From Marinobacter sp. ANT_B65 (lineage in GTDB: Bacteria; Pseudomonadota; Gammaproteobacteria; Pseudomonadales; Oleiphilaceae): a stretch of DNA of 64,000 bases. The notes beneath the pieces are model-generated. The model did no database searches and was not told the DNA's origin. It saw only the letters and a list, made by a program, of their open reading frames with translations. The stretch covers positions 1,362,895-1,426,894 of the forward strand of contig NZ_NXGV01000001.1 in the NCBI RefSeq assembly GCF_002407605.1, given 5' to 3'. Shown piece by piece: positions 16,573-25,178 of the stretch. Position 1 is the first letter of the stretch; each line of letters begins with the position of its first letter. A program made the position numbers and the translations under genes.

Positions 16573-17727
16573 GTGGGACGCATTCTGCTGACAACCCTGA
16601 TTTTTGGCATGATGGCCGCCCAGGTTTCAGCTAACAACGAGAAATCTTCCGGCGAGTCTCCTTTGTGGGACCTTTACCCTGTGGATCTTCTGCAGTCGGT
16701 CACCCGATACGTCGCCGCCCATACCGAGCTCTCCGGCAATTCCAGCCTGACCAGCGAAAAAGCAGACGGCCGTCTTAATCTGACCAGCAGTAATCTGATC
16801 TGGTCCCGGCATGTTCTTGGCCTCGATTTCAGTGATTCTGTTGCCCGTGAGGGTAGTGCGGAATCCACAACACTTGCACTGCGTTACTCCTTTCCACTGG
16901 CTGGGAACAATTTCCGGATTGATCTCGAAAACAGGGACTATGCGGGTGCTGTGAGCGGTTCCGGGCAGCGTTACAACATCCGGGGGAAGCGCCGTAATCT
17001 TAAAGTGGCGGGTAACCGTTCTCTCTGGTCCTGGCAGGGTATTGAAGTCGATAGCATCTTTTCCCACACCAGCGGTAACAGTAGTGCGTTTGAAGATTAC
17101 GTATGGGTAGAGGATTCCACTCATCGGCTCTCAAGCTTTGGTCTGCAGAGTTCTGCCTCCCGGGCGTTGGCTGGCGGGCTGTATGCGACAACATCGTTGA
17201 CAGCGATCGGTGGGCTGGATTCCCGGGAATCCAGCAGTCTGACAGGCAACAGCAGCGATGTAGATGGCTTTCACAAACTGGCCATTGAGGCTTCTCTCAG
17301 CAAAGAGGTCCAGAGCTGGAGCCTCGGTCTTCATGGGCGTTATCAGTTTGCCCCTGAGGATTTGCCATCCTCTGAGTATCTCCGTATTGCCGGCCCGGCC
17401 ATGATGCGGGGGTTTAATGGACAGTCGGTGCATGTTTCACAAGGTGGCTGGCTCCGGATGAATGCCCGTAGTCCGGGATATCACTGGTCGTTTGCACCTG
17501 AACTGAATTCAACGGTAACGTTTTCATTGCTGCAAGGCTGGGCGCCTTATTCTGCAGCACAGTCTGACCGTTTCGGTAGTACCAGTACCGGTGAAATATC
17601 CCTGCAACTTTATTCCAGAGATTTTCGTGCAGACATGAGTATTGGCCAAATGCTCAATGCCTCTAATGCTGCGCTTCTGATGCCTGCCAGCCCGGATCTT
17701 TCCCTCTCGATTTCCATCGGTATCTGA
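16573..17727 (+). CDS. TpsB/ShlB-like outer-membrane barrel lacking POTRA domains
   Basis: 384 residues from a GTG start, with a signal peptide (cleavage after SANN or VSA, about residue 20). The mature protein is a continuous series of amphipathic beta strands. The C-terminal third contains 'LGLHGRYQFAPEDLPSSEYL', then 'GPAMMRGFNG' and 'GWLRMNARSP'. These match the barrel-domain signature of FhaC/ShlB two-partner secretion transporters (pattern 'LPSSEqfxlGG...vRGf..g...gd.G..lrnElrsP'). Normal members are about 550 residues, with one helix and two POTRA domains before the barrel. Here the barrel begins almost directly after the signal peptide, and no TpsA exoprotein gene is nearby. It precedes opgG by about 115 bases. 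The barrel fold is well supported; a secretion role is doubtful without POTRA. Confidence 0.7.
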   Translation: MGRILLTTLIFGMMAAQVSANNEKSSGESPLWDLYPVDLLQSVTRYVAAHTELSGNSSLTSEKADGRLNLTSSNLIWSRHVLGLDFSDSVAREGSAESTTLALRYSFPLAGNNFRIDLENRDYAGAVSGSGQRYNIRGKRRNLKVAGNRSLWSWQGIEVDSIFSHTSGNSSAFEDYVWVEDSTHRLSSFGLQSSASRALAGGLYATTSLTAIGGLDSRESSSLTGNSSDVDGFHKLAIEASLSKEVQSWSLGLHGRYQFAPEDLPSSEYLRIAGPAMMRGFNGQSVHVSQGGWLRMNARSPGYHWSFAPELNSTVTFSLLQGWAPYSAAQSDRFGSTSTGEISLQLYSRDFRADMSIGQMLNASNAALLMPASPDLSLSISIGI

Positions 17728-17842
17728 CCGCTGATTCTTCTTTCGCTCTGCTCCTTTTCGATGCCTCGTTACTAAGATGTCACTTGAGGACTGCCTCGCA
17801 CCGAGTGTTACATTGAGAGGCTGGTTTACAAGGAGTTTGGCA

Positions 17843-19393
17843 ATGAGAGGGTTACGGCTGCCCGTATTTTTTACATTGATTACTACGATGGCGCTTTGTG
17901 GTTATGCCCAGGCGTTCGGGTTCAATGATGTGATCAAAAAAGCCAGTGCCATGTCAGGTGAAACCTACAAGGAGCCACCGAAGGCGCCTGACTTCCTGAG
18001 AAATCTTGGCTATTCAGAATATCAGTCTATTCGCTTCAAACCAGACCAGAGCCTCTGGCGCTCTGGTAGATCGCGGTTTCAGGTAATGATGATTCCCCAG
18101 GGTAGTTTCTATTCCAACGCAGTCAGGCTCAATGTTATCGACGGTGAAGGTGTTCACCCCATAGGGTTCGATAAAGCCATGTTTGATTACCCCAGCCCGG
18201 AGCTTGCCAAAAGGATTCCCGCAGACCTCGGTTATGCCGGGTTCAAGTTGACCTATCCGTTGTCCGGGAAGGGCACCCAAAACCAGTTTCTGGTGTTTGG
18301 CGGAGCAAGTTACTTTCGGGGCGTTGGCGCAAACCAGAGTTTCGGGCTTTCCGGACGGGGCGTGGCTGTAGACACAGGCTTGCCTTCCGGGGAGGAATTC
18401 CCGGCATTTACCGAGTTCTGGATGGAGCATCCCAAGGCAGGGAGCGATGTTATGGTGGTCTATGGGCTACTTGACGGGCCAAGCCTGACTGGTGCTTATC
18501 GCTTTGAAATCTATCCCGGTAAAAGTACAAAGATGGATGTTACTGCACAACTGTTTTTCCGGGATGACATAGAGCAGTTGGGGCAGGCTCCGCTTACCTC
18601 CATGTTCTTCTATGGTGACAACACTCTGCGTCCACGGGGAGAGTGGCGTCCGCAAGTGCACGACTCCAAAGGTTTGTTGATCAACGATGGCTTAACGGGT
18701 GAGTGGCTTTGGCGCCCGCTTGTGAACCCGGCCAGGCTGCAGTTGAGCTATCACCATGTCCAACGTCTTGACGGCTTCGGCCTGATTCAGCGTGACCGCG
18801 AGTTCGATGACTTTCAGGACGGTGAAGCACGCTATGATCGCCGGCCGAGCATGTGGGTGAAACCTTCCGGCGCAGTCGATGACGGCTGGGACAAAGGCGA
18901 AGTTGTGCTGGTAGAGATCCCATCCAGTGCGGAATCCAACGATAACATTGTGGCTTTCTTCAAGCCGGATCAGCCGGCGACCGACGGAGCAAGCCGCAAA
19001 CTGGAATATTCGGTGATGTTTGGAGAGCCCGACATTACCGGACAACCGTCTGCCCGGGCTGTACGGACCTTTGTGGGCAAAGGTAACGGGCCTGATGAAC
19101 AGGGTGAGGCCTTACGGATGGTTGTTGATTTCAAAGGCGGTGAACTGGCGGGATTACGCCCGGATGCGGCTGTTGTGAGCCAGGTGAGTGGTGGTGAGGG
19201 TGTTGAAGTAGTAGAGCACTTTGTTGAATACATTGAAGCCAGGGATGTTTGGCGTTTATCAATTCTCGCAGTTCCTTCGCCAGAGCAGTCGCTCAATTTG
19301 CGAGGCTTTTTGACCAAGGACGACAAGCAAGTTACGGAGACATGGACCTACCTGCTTGGGCCTTCAACAGACCTTCGTGGGAATTCCGGCTAG
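17843..19393 (+). CDS. opgG: Glucans biosynthesis protein G
   Basis: I choose ATG 17843 because AAGGAG lies 8 bases upstream and the product then begins directly with a Sec signal peptide (cleavage after AQA, about residue 24). The product is 516 residues. OpgG/MdoG landmarks include 'GYSEYQSIRFKPDQSLW', 'DLGYAGFKLTYPL', 'FGGASYFRGVGANQSFGLSGRGVAVDT', 'TSMFFYGDN' and 'GEWLWRPLVNPARLQ'. OpgG acts in the periplasm in making the branched backbone of osmoregulated periplasmic glucans. It is followed by a small ORF and opgH, then the paralogue opgD, forming one transcription unit. The family is certain. Confidence 0.95.
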   Translation: MRGLRLPVFFTLITTMALCGYAQAFGFNDVIKKASAMSGETYKEPPKAPDFLRNLGYSEYQSIRFKPDQSLWRSGRSRFQVMMIPQGSFYSNAVRLNVIDGEGVHPIGFDKAMFDYPSPELAKRIPADLGYAGFKLTYPLSGKGTQNQFLVFGGASYFRGVGANQSFGLSGRGVAVDTGLPSGEEFPAFTEFWMEHPKAGSDVMVVYGLLDGPSLTGAYRFEIYPGKSTKMDVTAQLFFRDDIEQLGQAPLTSMFFYGDNTLRPRGEWRPQVHDSKGLLINDGLTGEWLWRPLVNPARLQLSYHHVQRLDGFGLIQRDREFDDFQDGEARYDRRPSMWVKPSGAVDDGWDKGEVVLVEIPSSAESNDNIVAFFKPDQPATDGASRKLEYSVMFGEPDITGQPSARAVRTFVGKGNGPDEQGEALRMVVDFKGGELAGLRPDAAVVSQVSGGEGVEVVEHFVEYIEARDVWRLSILAVPSPEQSLNLRGFLTKDDKQVTETWTYLLGPSTDLRGNSG

Positions 19394-19432
19394 CTCTTAA
19401 ACCGGTAACCAGAAACAGGCAGGGAGACACAT

Positions 19433-19702
19433 ATGGAAGACATTTCCTTTCAGCATGTATTCAGCCGGGTATACAGCTATTTGTGTGAGGCGGGCGTTGA
19501 AATGACCAGTGAGCGCTGCCGACAAATGCTACAGCTTATTGATGATGCTATGGCCGCGGTTGGCGAGGATAAAGGTGGTCATCGTCTCTTACAAAACGTT
19601 ATGGACAGGCTGCCTGATTACTTTTCCATTCCTGAAGCCCGGATTCCTCTGGTAGCGCCGCCTCTGAGTCGAGGTAGCATAGGATATCGTGGCCGTGGAT
19701 AA
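19433..19702 (+). CDS. Small protein between opgG and opgH
   Basis: 89 residues starting at an ATG with AGGGAG 6 bases upstream, overlapping the GTG start of opgH by 14 bases. The sequence is soluble and helical ('FQHVFSRVYSYLCEAGVEMTSERC', 'MLQLIDDAMAAVG', 'LLQNVMDRLPDYF') with a basic, Gly/Arg-rich end. I do not recognise the family. The OpgH encoded next lacks the long cytoplasmic N-terminal extension of the E. coli protein, so this ORF could supply a separate partner at the membrane. That is speculative. Good ribosome-binding site, coupling to opgH and codon use like its neighbours argue that it is real. Confidence 0.72.
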   Translation: MEDISFQHVFSRVYSYLCEAGVEMTSERCRQMLQLIDDAMAAVGEDKGGHRLLQNVMDRLPDYFSIPEARIPLVAPPLSRGSIGYRGRG

Positions 19703-21818
19703 GGCCCCGAGGGACGCCCCCGCGAAACGCTCCTGGCGAATGGTGGCGAATCTGCGTCGTGCGGTTTTGATGTTATTTGTATTCGGCCAGACTGCCGTGG
19801 CTTCCTATTATCTGTTGTGGGTATTGCCCTACCATGGCGGAACCCTTCTCGAAATCGGCATGCTGGTGCTTTTTGCCATCCTCTATGCCTGGATAGCTGT
19901 CGGATTCTGGACGGCCGTCTTCGGGTTCGTCATCAGGCTGATGGGCGGCGATAGCCACTCCATACTCAAGCGCCATAAAGAAGAGGAATTGCTGGAAACG
20001 CCTTTGGCGAAAACAGCCGTGCTGCTGCCTGTTTACCATGAGCCAGTGCATTGGACTCTCAGTGGCCTTAAAGCCGTGTATCGGGATATCGAGCGAACCG
20101 GCCAGATCGAACACTTCGAGTTTTACATACTCTCTGACAGCCGGGATCCTGATGTCTGGCTGGAGGAGCAGGTTGCATGGAATCAACTGGCCAGGGAGCT
20201 TGGCGGTGAGGGGCGGATTTTCTACCGCCGACGCCCGGTAAACCTCAACTACAAGAGCGGCAACGTTGCCGATTTTCTCCGTCGGTGGGGGAGGCGTTGC
20301 AAGTATATGGTTGTACTGGATGCCGATAGCCTGATGACGGGTAACACTATTGTCCGCATGGTGCGACTGATGGAGCGCGAACCGGACGTCGGTATCCTCC
20401 AGACCAATCCGAATATCATCAATGGCCAGTCCCTGTTTGCACGGATTCAACAATTCGCCAACCGCTTCTATTCCACCTTGTTCGCCAGTGGGTTGGCGGC
20501 TATCCAGATGGGCGACGCTGCGTTCTGGGGCCACAACGCCATTCTCCGAATCGATCCCTTCATGAAACACTGCGGATTGCGTAAGTTGCCCGGTATCGGA
20601 ATCTTCGGCGGTCCTATCATGAGCCACGATTTTGTTGAGGCGGCGTACATGGGGCGTGCCGGCTATGAAGTATGGCTGGAACCAGGCCTGAGTGGCAGTT
20701 ATGAAGAATCACCACCAACCCTGGCGGACGAGCTTGCCCGGGATAGCCGATGGGCTAAAGGCAATCTCCAGCACCTGTGGATCATGTTGCGGGAACCCGG
20801 CCTCCGCTTCGCCCACAGGATGGCATTTCTCAACGGTATTATGGCCTACGTAGCTTCCCCGTTGTGGCTGGGTTTCCTGATACTGACCACGATCGCAGCT
20901 GCCGATATGACGCTCTCGCCCATCGAATACTTTCCCGATGGTCATCAGGGGCTTTTCCCTCTCTGGCCCGAATGGCGGCCTGAGTGGGCGCTGGGCCTTG
21001 CACTGAGCACTCTAGCTCTGCTGTTTCTGCCAAAATTTCTGGCAATTCTCGACGCCATGATCCACAGGTTCACCAGGGAGTTTGGTGGCTTTTTTCGTCT
21101 TTTCTGTAGCGTCATGCTGGAAATCGTTATTTCGGTGTTGCTGGCTCCCGTGCGCATGTGGGCACACAGCCGTTATGTGGTCTCGGCCCTCCTGAATGTT
21201 TCCCTGCAGTGGGCGGGCCAAAACCGAACAGAAGAAACAGGCTGGAAAGAAGCATTGATCACCCAGTTGCCCGGGATGTTGTTAGGTGCTGGCTGGTCTG
21301 CATTTGCCTGGAGTCTGGATACCATGTTTTTCCTCTGGTCATTGCCCGTGGCCTTGCCGCTGATTCTGGCTGCGCCGACGGCCGTGTACCTCAGCCGGAA
21401 TTCCCTTGGGAAGGCGCTCAGAAAACGGCAGCTCCTGCTTATACCGGAGGAAATCAGATCCATGCCTTTGCTTGAAGACGCGGTTTCGTTCCGGGCCGGT
21501 GACATTGCAGACTCCCCCCTTACGCCACTTGAGCAGGCTGTCTTGAGGCTTGATCACAATTGCCTGCATCAGGTCCTGGCCTGGGATCACCGGTTTGGTT
21601 CGCGCAAGGCTGAGCTTGAGTCGTGTGTGGCTCGATGTCTTGAAGACGGTCCGGGCGCACTGTCACCTTCCGAAATGAGCCAGATCGCCAGGGACAGGGA
21701 ATCCCTTCGGGTATTGCACGAAGGTGCCTGGCGGGCGCCACCCGACAGTTTCTGGGGCCGGGCTATCGGAAGGCTGAATGCGCAAACTGAAGACTCAAGC
21801 GAAAGACACACAGCCTGA
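19689..21818 (+). CDS. opgH: Glucans biosynthesis glucosyltransferase H
   Basis: 709 residues from GTG 19689. Seven or eight membrane helices flank a GT2 catalytic domain. 'AVLLPVYHE' (about residues 110-118), 'FYILSDSRDPDVW', 'YKSGNVADFLRRWG', D211-A-D213 in 'VVLDADSLMTGN', and 'RDSRWAKGNLQH' (the QxxRW-type motif) are all present. OpgH polymerises glucose from UDP-glucose at the inner membrane and extrudes the chain. E. coli OpgH is about 847 residues. Here residue 16 aligns to about residue 138 of E. coli, so the cytoplasmic N-terminal region reported to bind FtsZ is absent. C-terminal region 'LLLIPEEI' onward is conserved. Coupled to the small ORF upstream. Confidence 0.95.
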   Translation: MAVDKAPRDAPAKRSWRMVANLRRAVLMLFVFGQTAVASYYLLWVLPYHGGTLLEIGMLVLFAILYAWIAVGFWTAVFGFVIRLMGGDSHSILKRHKEEELLETPLAKTAVLLPVYHEPVHWTLSGLKAVYRDIERTGQIEHFEFYILSDSRDPDVWLEEQVAWNQLARELGGEGRIFYRRRPVNLNYKSGNVADFLRRWGRRCKYMVVLDADSLMTGNTIVRMVRLMEREPDVGILQTNPNIINGQSLFARIQQFANRFYSTLFASGLAAIQMGDAAFWGHNAILRIDPFMKHCGLRKLPGIGIFGGPIMSHDFVEAAYMGRAGYEVWLEPGLSGSYEESPPTLADELARDSRWAKGNLQHLWIMLREPGLRFAHRMAFLNGIMAYVASPLWLGFLILTTIAAADMTLSPIEYFPDGHQGLFPLWPEWRPEWALGLALSTLALLFLPKFLAILDAMIHRFTREFGGFFRLFCSVMLEIVISVLLAPVRMWAHSRYVVSALLNVSLQWAGQNRTEETGWKEALITQLPGMLLGAGWSAFAWSLDTMFFLWSLPVALPLILAAPTAVYLSRNSLGKALRKRQLLLIPEEIRSMPLLEDAVSFRAGDIADSPLTPLEQAVLRLDHNCLHQVLAWDHRFGSRKAELESCVARCLEDGPGALSPSEMSQIARDRESLRVLHEGAWRAPPDSFWGRAIGRLNAQTEDSSERHTA

Positions 21819-21868
21819 TATGGCTCTTACACTGAATCTGCCAGTTTCCTGCCTGGAGGAGAAAGATT

Positions 21869-23455
21869 ATGGATCGACGGACTCTTGTGAAAACTCTAAT
21901 AGCCGGGCTTGGGGTGAGCGCACTGCCAATGGCCCCTTTGGCATGGGCACAGGAACCGGAATCCGGCGATCCCGATGACAGCAGTCCTTTCAGCTATGCA
22001 TGGCTGAAAGGACACGCCAAAGAACTCGCCAGTCATTCCTATATATCCCACGAGGGCGAACTGCCCCAGAGCCTCAAACAGATTTCCTGGGACGACTATC
22101 AGGCTATCAGGTTTCGCAAGGATCACGCGCTGTGGGCTGATAGCGAATCTGCCTTCCAGGCTCAGCTTTTTCATCTAGGGCTTTACTTTCAATCTCCCGT
22201 CACTATTCATGAGGTGATAGACGGAAAAGCAACAATGCTTCGCTACAACCCGGAATTTTTTGATTACGAGGGTGAACAACCACTCGGTGACCTGCCGGGA
22301 AATCTTGGATATGCCGGTTTCCGCCTTCATTATCAGACCAATTTTTCTCTGGATCTGGCAGCGTTCCTCGGTGCCAGTTACTTCCGCGCAGTAGCTTCGG
22401 AAATGCAGTATGGAATGTCTGCCCGGGGACTGGCTATTGATACTGGTGTAAGCGGGGAAGAGGAATTTCCGAGGTTCAGCGCCTTCTGGCTTGAGCGGCC
22501 TCAGCCTGGTAGCCAGGTTATACGCGTGTGGGCATTGCTTGATTCACCCAGCACCACTGGCGCATATGCGTTTGTGCTTGATCCGGGCCGTAACTTGGTA
22601 ATGGATGTAGATGTAGCTCTGTATCCACGCACCGAGATCAAACGGGCAGGTATAGCGCCCCTCACCAGCATGTATCAGGTTGGTGAAAATAACCGACGCA
22701 TGGATTACGACTGGCGCCCGGAAATACATGACTCTGATGGCCTGGCTTTGCTATCCGGTAGTGGGGAATGGCTTTGGCGACCACTGGAAAACCCTGCCCA
22801 TCTGCGTTTTAACAGCTTTGCCGATAACAACCCCCGGGGGTTTGGTCTGTTGCAGCGTGACCGTAATTTCGACCATTACCAGGATGATGGCGTGTTCTAT
22901 GAGCGGCGTCCAAGTGTGTGGGTCGAGCCGAAAGGCGACTGGGGCAAGGGCAGTCTTGATCTGGTAGAGATCCCCACTGTGGATGAAACCTTCGACAATA
23001 TCGTTGCATTCTGGCACCCGGAGCAGGCACTCAAGCCGGAGCAGGAATATCTGTTTTCATACAGATTGCACTGGGGGGAACAGGCGCCGGTCAACCCGAG
23101 AGAGCTTGCGACCGTGCAGGCGACCCGAACGGGCCTTGGCGGCGTTATCGGTCAGAAGCGTGAATACTTCTCCTGGCGCTTTGCCGTAGATTTTGCCGGA
23201 GGCGTGCTTGAGATGCTGGGTGAGGATGCTGAGGTAGAGGCTGTTATCAGTGCCAGCCGGGGCGAAGTGGAAATAACCTCGGCACGCCCATTGTCTGCAA
23301 TCAATGGCTACCGGGCGATGTTTGACCTGGTTCCGGGCGACTCCGAGGAACCTGTGAATCTCCGTATGTTCCTGCGGCTGGGGGATGAGCCACTCACAGA
23401 GACATGGGTCTATCAGTACACGCCGCCACCAGAATCCGGGCGGAAGCTTTACTGA
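21869..23455 (+). CDS. opgD: Glucans biosynthesis protein D
   Basis: 528 residues, ATG preceded by GGAGAAAG. The N-terminus 'DRRTLVKTLIAGLGVSALPMAP' is a twin-arginine (Tat) signal, as in E. coli OpgD, and separates it from the Sec-exported OpgG upstream. Conserved stretches include 'NLGYAGFRLHYQ', 'FLGASYFRAVASEMQYGMSARG', 'TSMYQVGENNRRMDYDWRPEIHDSDG', 'DNNPRGFGLLQRDRNF' and 'RRPSVWVEPKGDWGKGSL'. OpgD works with OpgG on periplasmic glucan structure. It lies 50 bases after opgH and closes the unit. Confidence 0.95.
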   Translation: MDRRTLVKTLIAGLGVSALPMAPLAWAQEPESGDPDDSSPFSYAWLKGHAKELASHSYISHEGELPQSLKQISWDDYQAIRFRKDHALWADSESAFQAQLFHLGLYFQSPVTIHEVIDGKATMLRYNPEFFDYEGEQPLGDLPGNLGYAGFRLHYQTNFSLDLAAFLGASYFRAVASEMQYGMSARGLAIDTGVSGEEEFPRFSAFWLERPQPGSQVIRVWALLDSPSTTGAYAFVLDPGRNLVMDVDVALYPRTEIKRAGIAPLTSMYQVGENNRRMDYDWRPEIHDSDGLALLSGSGEWLWRPLENPAHLRFNSFADNNPRGFGLLQRDRNFDHYQDDGVFYERRPSVWVEPKGDWGKGSLDLVEIPTVDETFDNIVAFWHPEQALKPEQEYLFSYRLHWGEQAPVNPRELATVQATRTGLGGVIGQKREYFSWRFAVDFAGGVLEMLGEDAEVEAVISASRGEVEITSARPLSAINGYRAMFDLVPGDSEEPVNLRMFLRLGDEPLTETWVYQYTPPPESGRKLY

Positions 23456-23488
23456 TCTACCTCCAGCTCCCCACATCAGGCTTCCGGA

Positions 23489-23575
23489 ATTGTTAACAAT
23501 AAAATTTCATATTGTTGACAATATCCGGGTTCTGGCGTAGATTTCGCCAATAATAGTTAATATTGTTGACAAAAT
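23489..23575 (+). promoter_or_regulatory. Promoter with three GntR operator-like palindromes
   Basis: Three related sites precede the GntR gene: ATTGTTAACAAT (23489-23500, perfect palindrome), ATATTGTTGACAATAT (23509-23524, perfect arms) and ATATTGTTGACAAAAT (23560-23575, imperfect). A sigma-70 promoter is embedded: -35 TTGACA at 23515-23520, a 17-base spacer, and -10 TAGATT at 23538-23543. Site 2 covers the -35 and site 3 lies in the leader, right against the start codon. This layout fits repression of the regulator and the prp operon by the GntR product. Confidence 0.75.
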
Positions 23576-24256
23576 ATGTCGGATATCGCTTCGCAAACCT
23601 ACACTCGAGCCGATGAGGCTTTTGATTGTCTGCAAACGGCAATCGTTAAAGGTGATCTCGCTCCCGGGGATAAAATCGGCGAGCTGGATCTTTGCTCCCG
23701 TTTTGACCTGACACGCGGACCGCTTCGAGAAGCACTTGGTCGCCTCGAATCCCGAGGGTTATTGGTTCGTCGTCCTCATGCCGGTGTAAGAGTTGTTTCC
23801 CTGAGTACTTCGGAGCTGGTGGAGTTGTACCGCATAAGGGAGGTCATGGAGGGGCTCGCAGCCCGCCAGGCTGCAGAACGCATGACCGACCAGGAAATTG
23901 CCGATCTCAAGGCTACTCTGGATTCTCACGAAGCCATGATCGACGAAGCCCGTGGCCAGGCCTATTATCAGGCTGAGGGGGATTACGACTTCCATCATCG
24001 TATCGCCACTGGTAGCCGGAACACAAAGCTGGCTCAGATGCTCCTTGGTGATCTCTATTACATGGTGCGAATGTATCGCTATCGGCTAAGTACCTCCGCT
24101 GGTCGTCCCCACCTTGCTTTAGGAGAACACCGTCGTATTGTTGAAGCCATTGCCCAGCGTGATGGTGAACTTGCAGAATTTCTGATGAAAAGACACATCA
24201 ACGCCGCTCGTAAAAATATCGAGAAAAAGATTCAGGAAGGCGTTTTAACCATCTGA
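23576..24256 (+). CDS. GntR-family (FCD) regulator of the propionate operon
   Basis: 226 residues. The N-terminal winged HTH (about residues 10-75) contains '[17 protein letters not shown]' and '[19 protein letters not shown]', the GntR signature. The C-terminal all-helical FCD domain includes '[20 protein letters not shown]', '[11 protein letters not shown]' and '[11 protein letters not shown]', carrying the Asp/His residues that often bind metal or an organic acid. The ATG lies directly beside operator site 3 and has no clear Shine-Dalgarno sequence. It is transcribed with prpB 17 bases downstream. Gammaproteobacteria commonly use such a regulator (called PrpR, but unrelated to the sigma-54 PrpR of enterics) to repress prp genes. 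Effector probably a methylcitrate-cycle intermediate. Confidence 0.88.
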   Translation: MSDIASQTYTRADEAFDCLQTAIVKGDLAPGDKIGELDLCSRFDLTRGPLREALGRLESRGLLVRRPHAGVRVVSLSTSELVELYRIREVMEGLAARQAAERMTDQEIADLKATLDSHEAMIDEARGQAYYQAEGDYDFHHRIATGSRNTKLAQMLLGDLYYMVRMYRYRLSTSAGRPHLALGEHRRIVEAIAQRDGELAEFLMKRHINAARKNIEKKIQEGVLTI

Positions 24257-24273
24257 TAAGAGAGGGAAATAAC

Positions 24274-25161
24274 ATGTCCACTAAGCTATCTCCGGGCGCA
24301 CGCTTTCGCAAAGCCCTGAACGACAACAAGCCCCTGCAGATTGTAGGAACCATCAATGCTTACGCTGCCATGATGGCTGAAAAAGTAGGGCATCAGGCTA
24401 TTTATCTTTCCGGTGGTGGCGTGGCTAACGCCTCATACGGGCTGCCGGATCTTGGCATGACCAGCATGAATGATGTGGTAGAAGATGTACGCCGCATCAC
24501 CGCAGCCACCGATCTGCCTCTGCTCGTGGATATAGATACGGGTTGGGGCGGGGCGTTCAACATTGCACGCACCATTCGTGAAATGGAACGCGCAGGCGCG
24601 GCGGCTGTGCACATTGAAGATCAGGTTGCCCAGAAGCGTTGCGGGCATCGCCCGAACAAGGAAATCGTTTCCAAAGAAGAAATGGTTGACCGGATCAAAG
24701 CAGCTGCAGATGCCCGTGTAGATAAAGACTTCTTTATCATGGCCCGCACTGACGCCTTCCAGAAAGAAGGCCTGGAAGCAGCCATCGATCGCGCCAAAGC
24801 CTGCATTGAAGCAGGTGCCGATGGTATTTTTGCTGAAGCCGTTACCGAGCTTGAGCACTACAAAGCGTTCTCTGAGGCCCTGGGTGACGTGCCACTGCTG
24901 GCTAACATCACCGAATTTGGCGCAACGCCGCTTTATAACCGCAAAGAACTGGGCGAGTCCGGTGCCAGTATGGTGCTGTATCCACTGAGCGCATTCCGCG
25001 CCATGAATAAAGCAGCGGTGACCGTGTACCAGAATATTCTGGAAAAGGGCGACCAGAAAGATGTGGTTGATCTGATGCAGACTCGTATGGAACTTTACGA
25101 TTACCTGAACTATCACGATTTCGAGCAGAAGCTGGACCAGTTGTTCCAGCAGTCAAAATAA
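24274..25161 (+). CDS. prpB: 2-methylisocitrate lyase
   Basis: 295 residues, normal length. ICL/PEP-mutase fold with '[25 protein letters not shown]' (about residues 43-67), '[20 protein letters not shown]' and the active-site loop K-R-C-G-H-R-P (about 121-127) bearing the catalytic Cys. 'IMARTDAF' follows. It cleaves 2-methylisocitrate to pyruvate and succinate, the last step of the methylcitrate cycle. An AGAGGGAAA ribosome-binding site is present, and the gene lies 17 bases after the GntR gene and 17 before prpC. Confidence 0.97.
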   Translation: MSTKLSPGARFRKALNDNKPLQIVGTINAYAAMMAEKVGHQAIYLSGGGVANASYGLPDLGMTSMNDVVEDVRRITAATDLPLLVDIDTGWGGAFNIARTIREMERAGAAAVHIEDQVAQKRCGHRPNKEIVSKEEMVDRIKAAADARVDKDFFIMARTDAFQKEGLEAAIDRAKACIEAGADGIFAEAVTELEHYKAFSEALGDVPLLANITEFGATPLYNRKELGESGASMVLYPLSAFRAMNKAAVTVYQNILEKGDQKDVVDLMQTRMELYDYLNYHDFEQKLDQLFQQSK

Positions 25162-25178
25162 TTAAAGGAGAGAGACCC

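Noticed and set aside
17777..17842. N-terminal extension of OpgG from 17777
   Set aside because: It would bury the signal peptide. The ATG at 17843 has a strong AAGGAG at good spacing.
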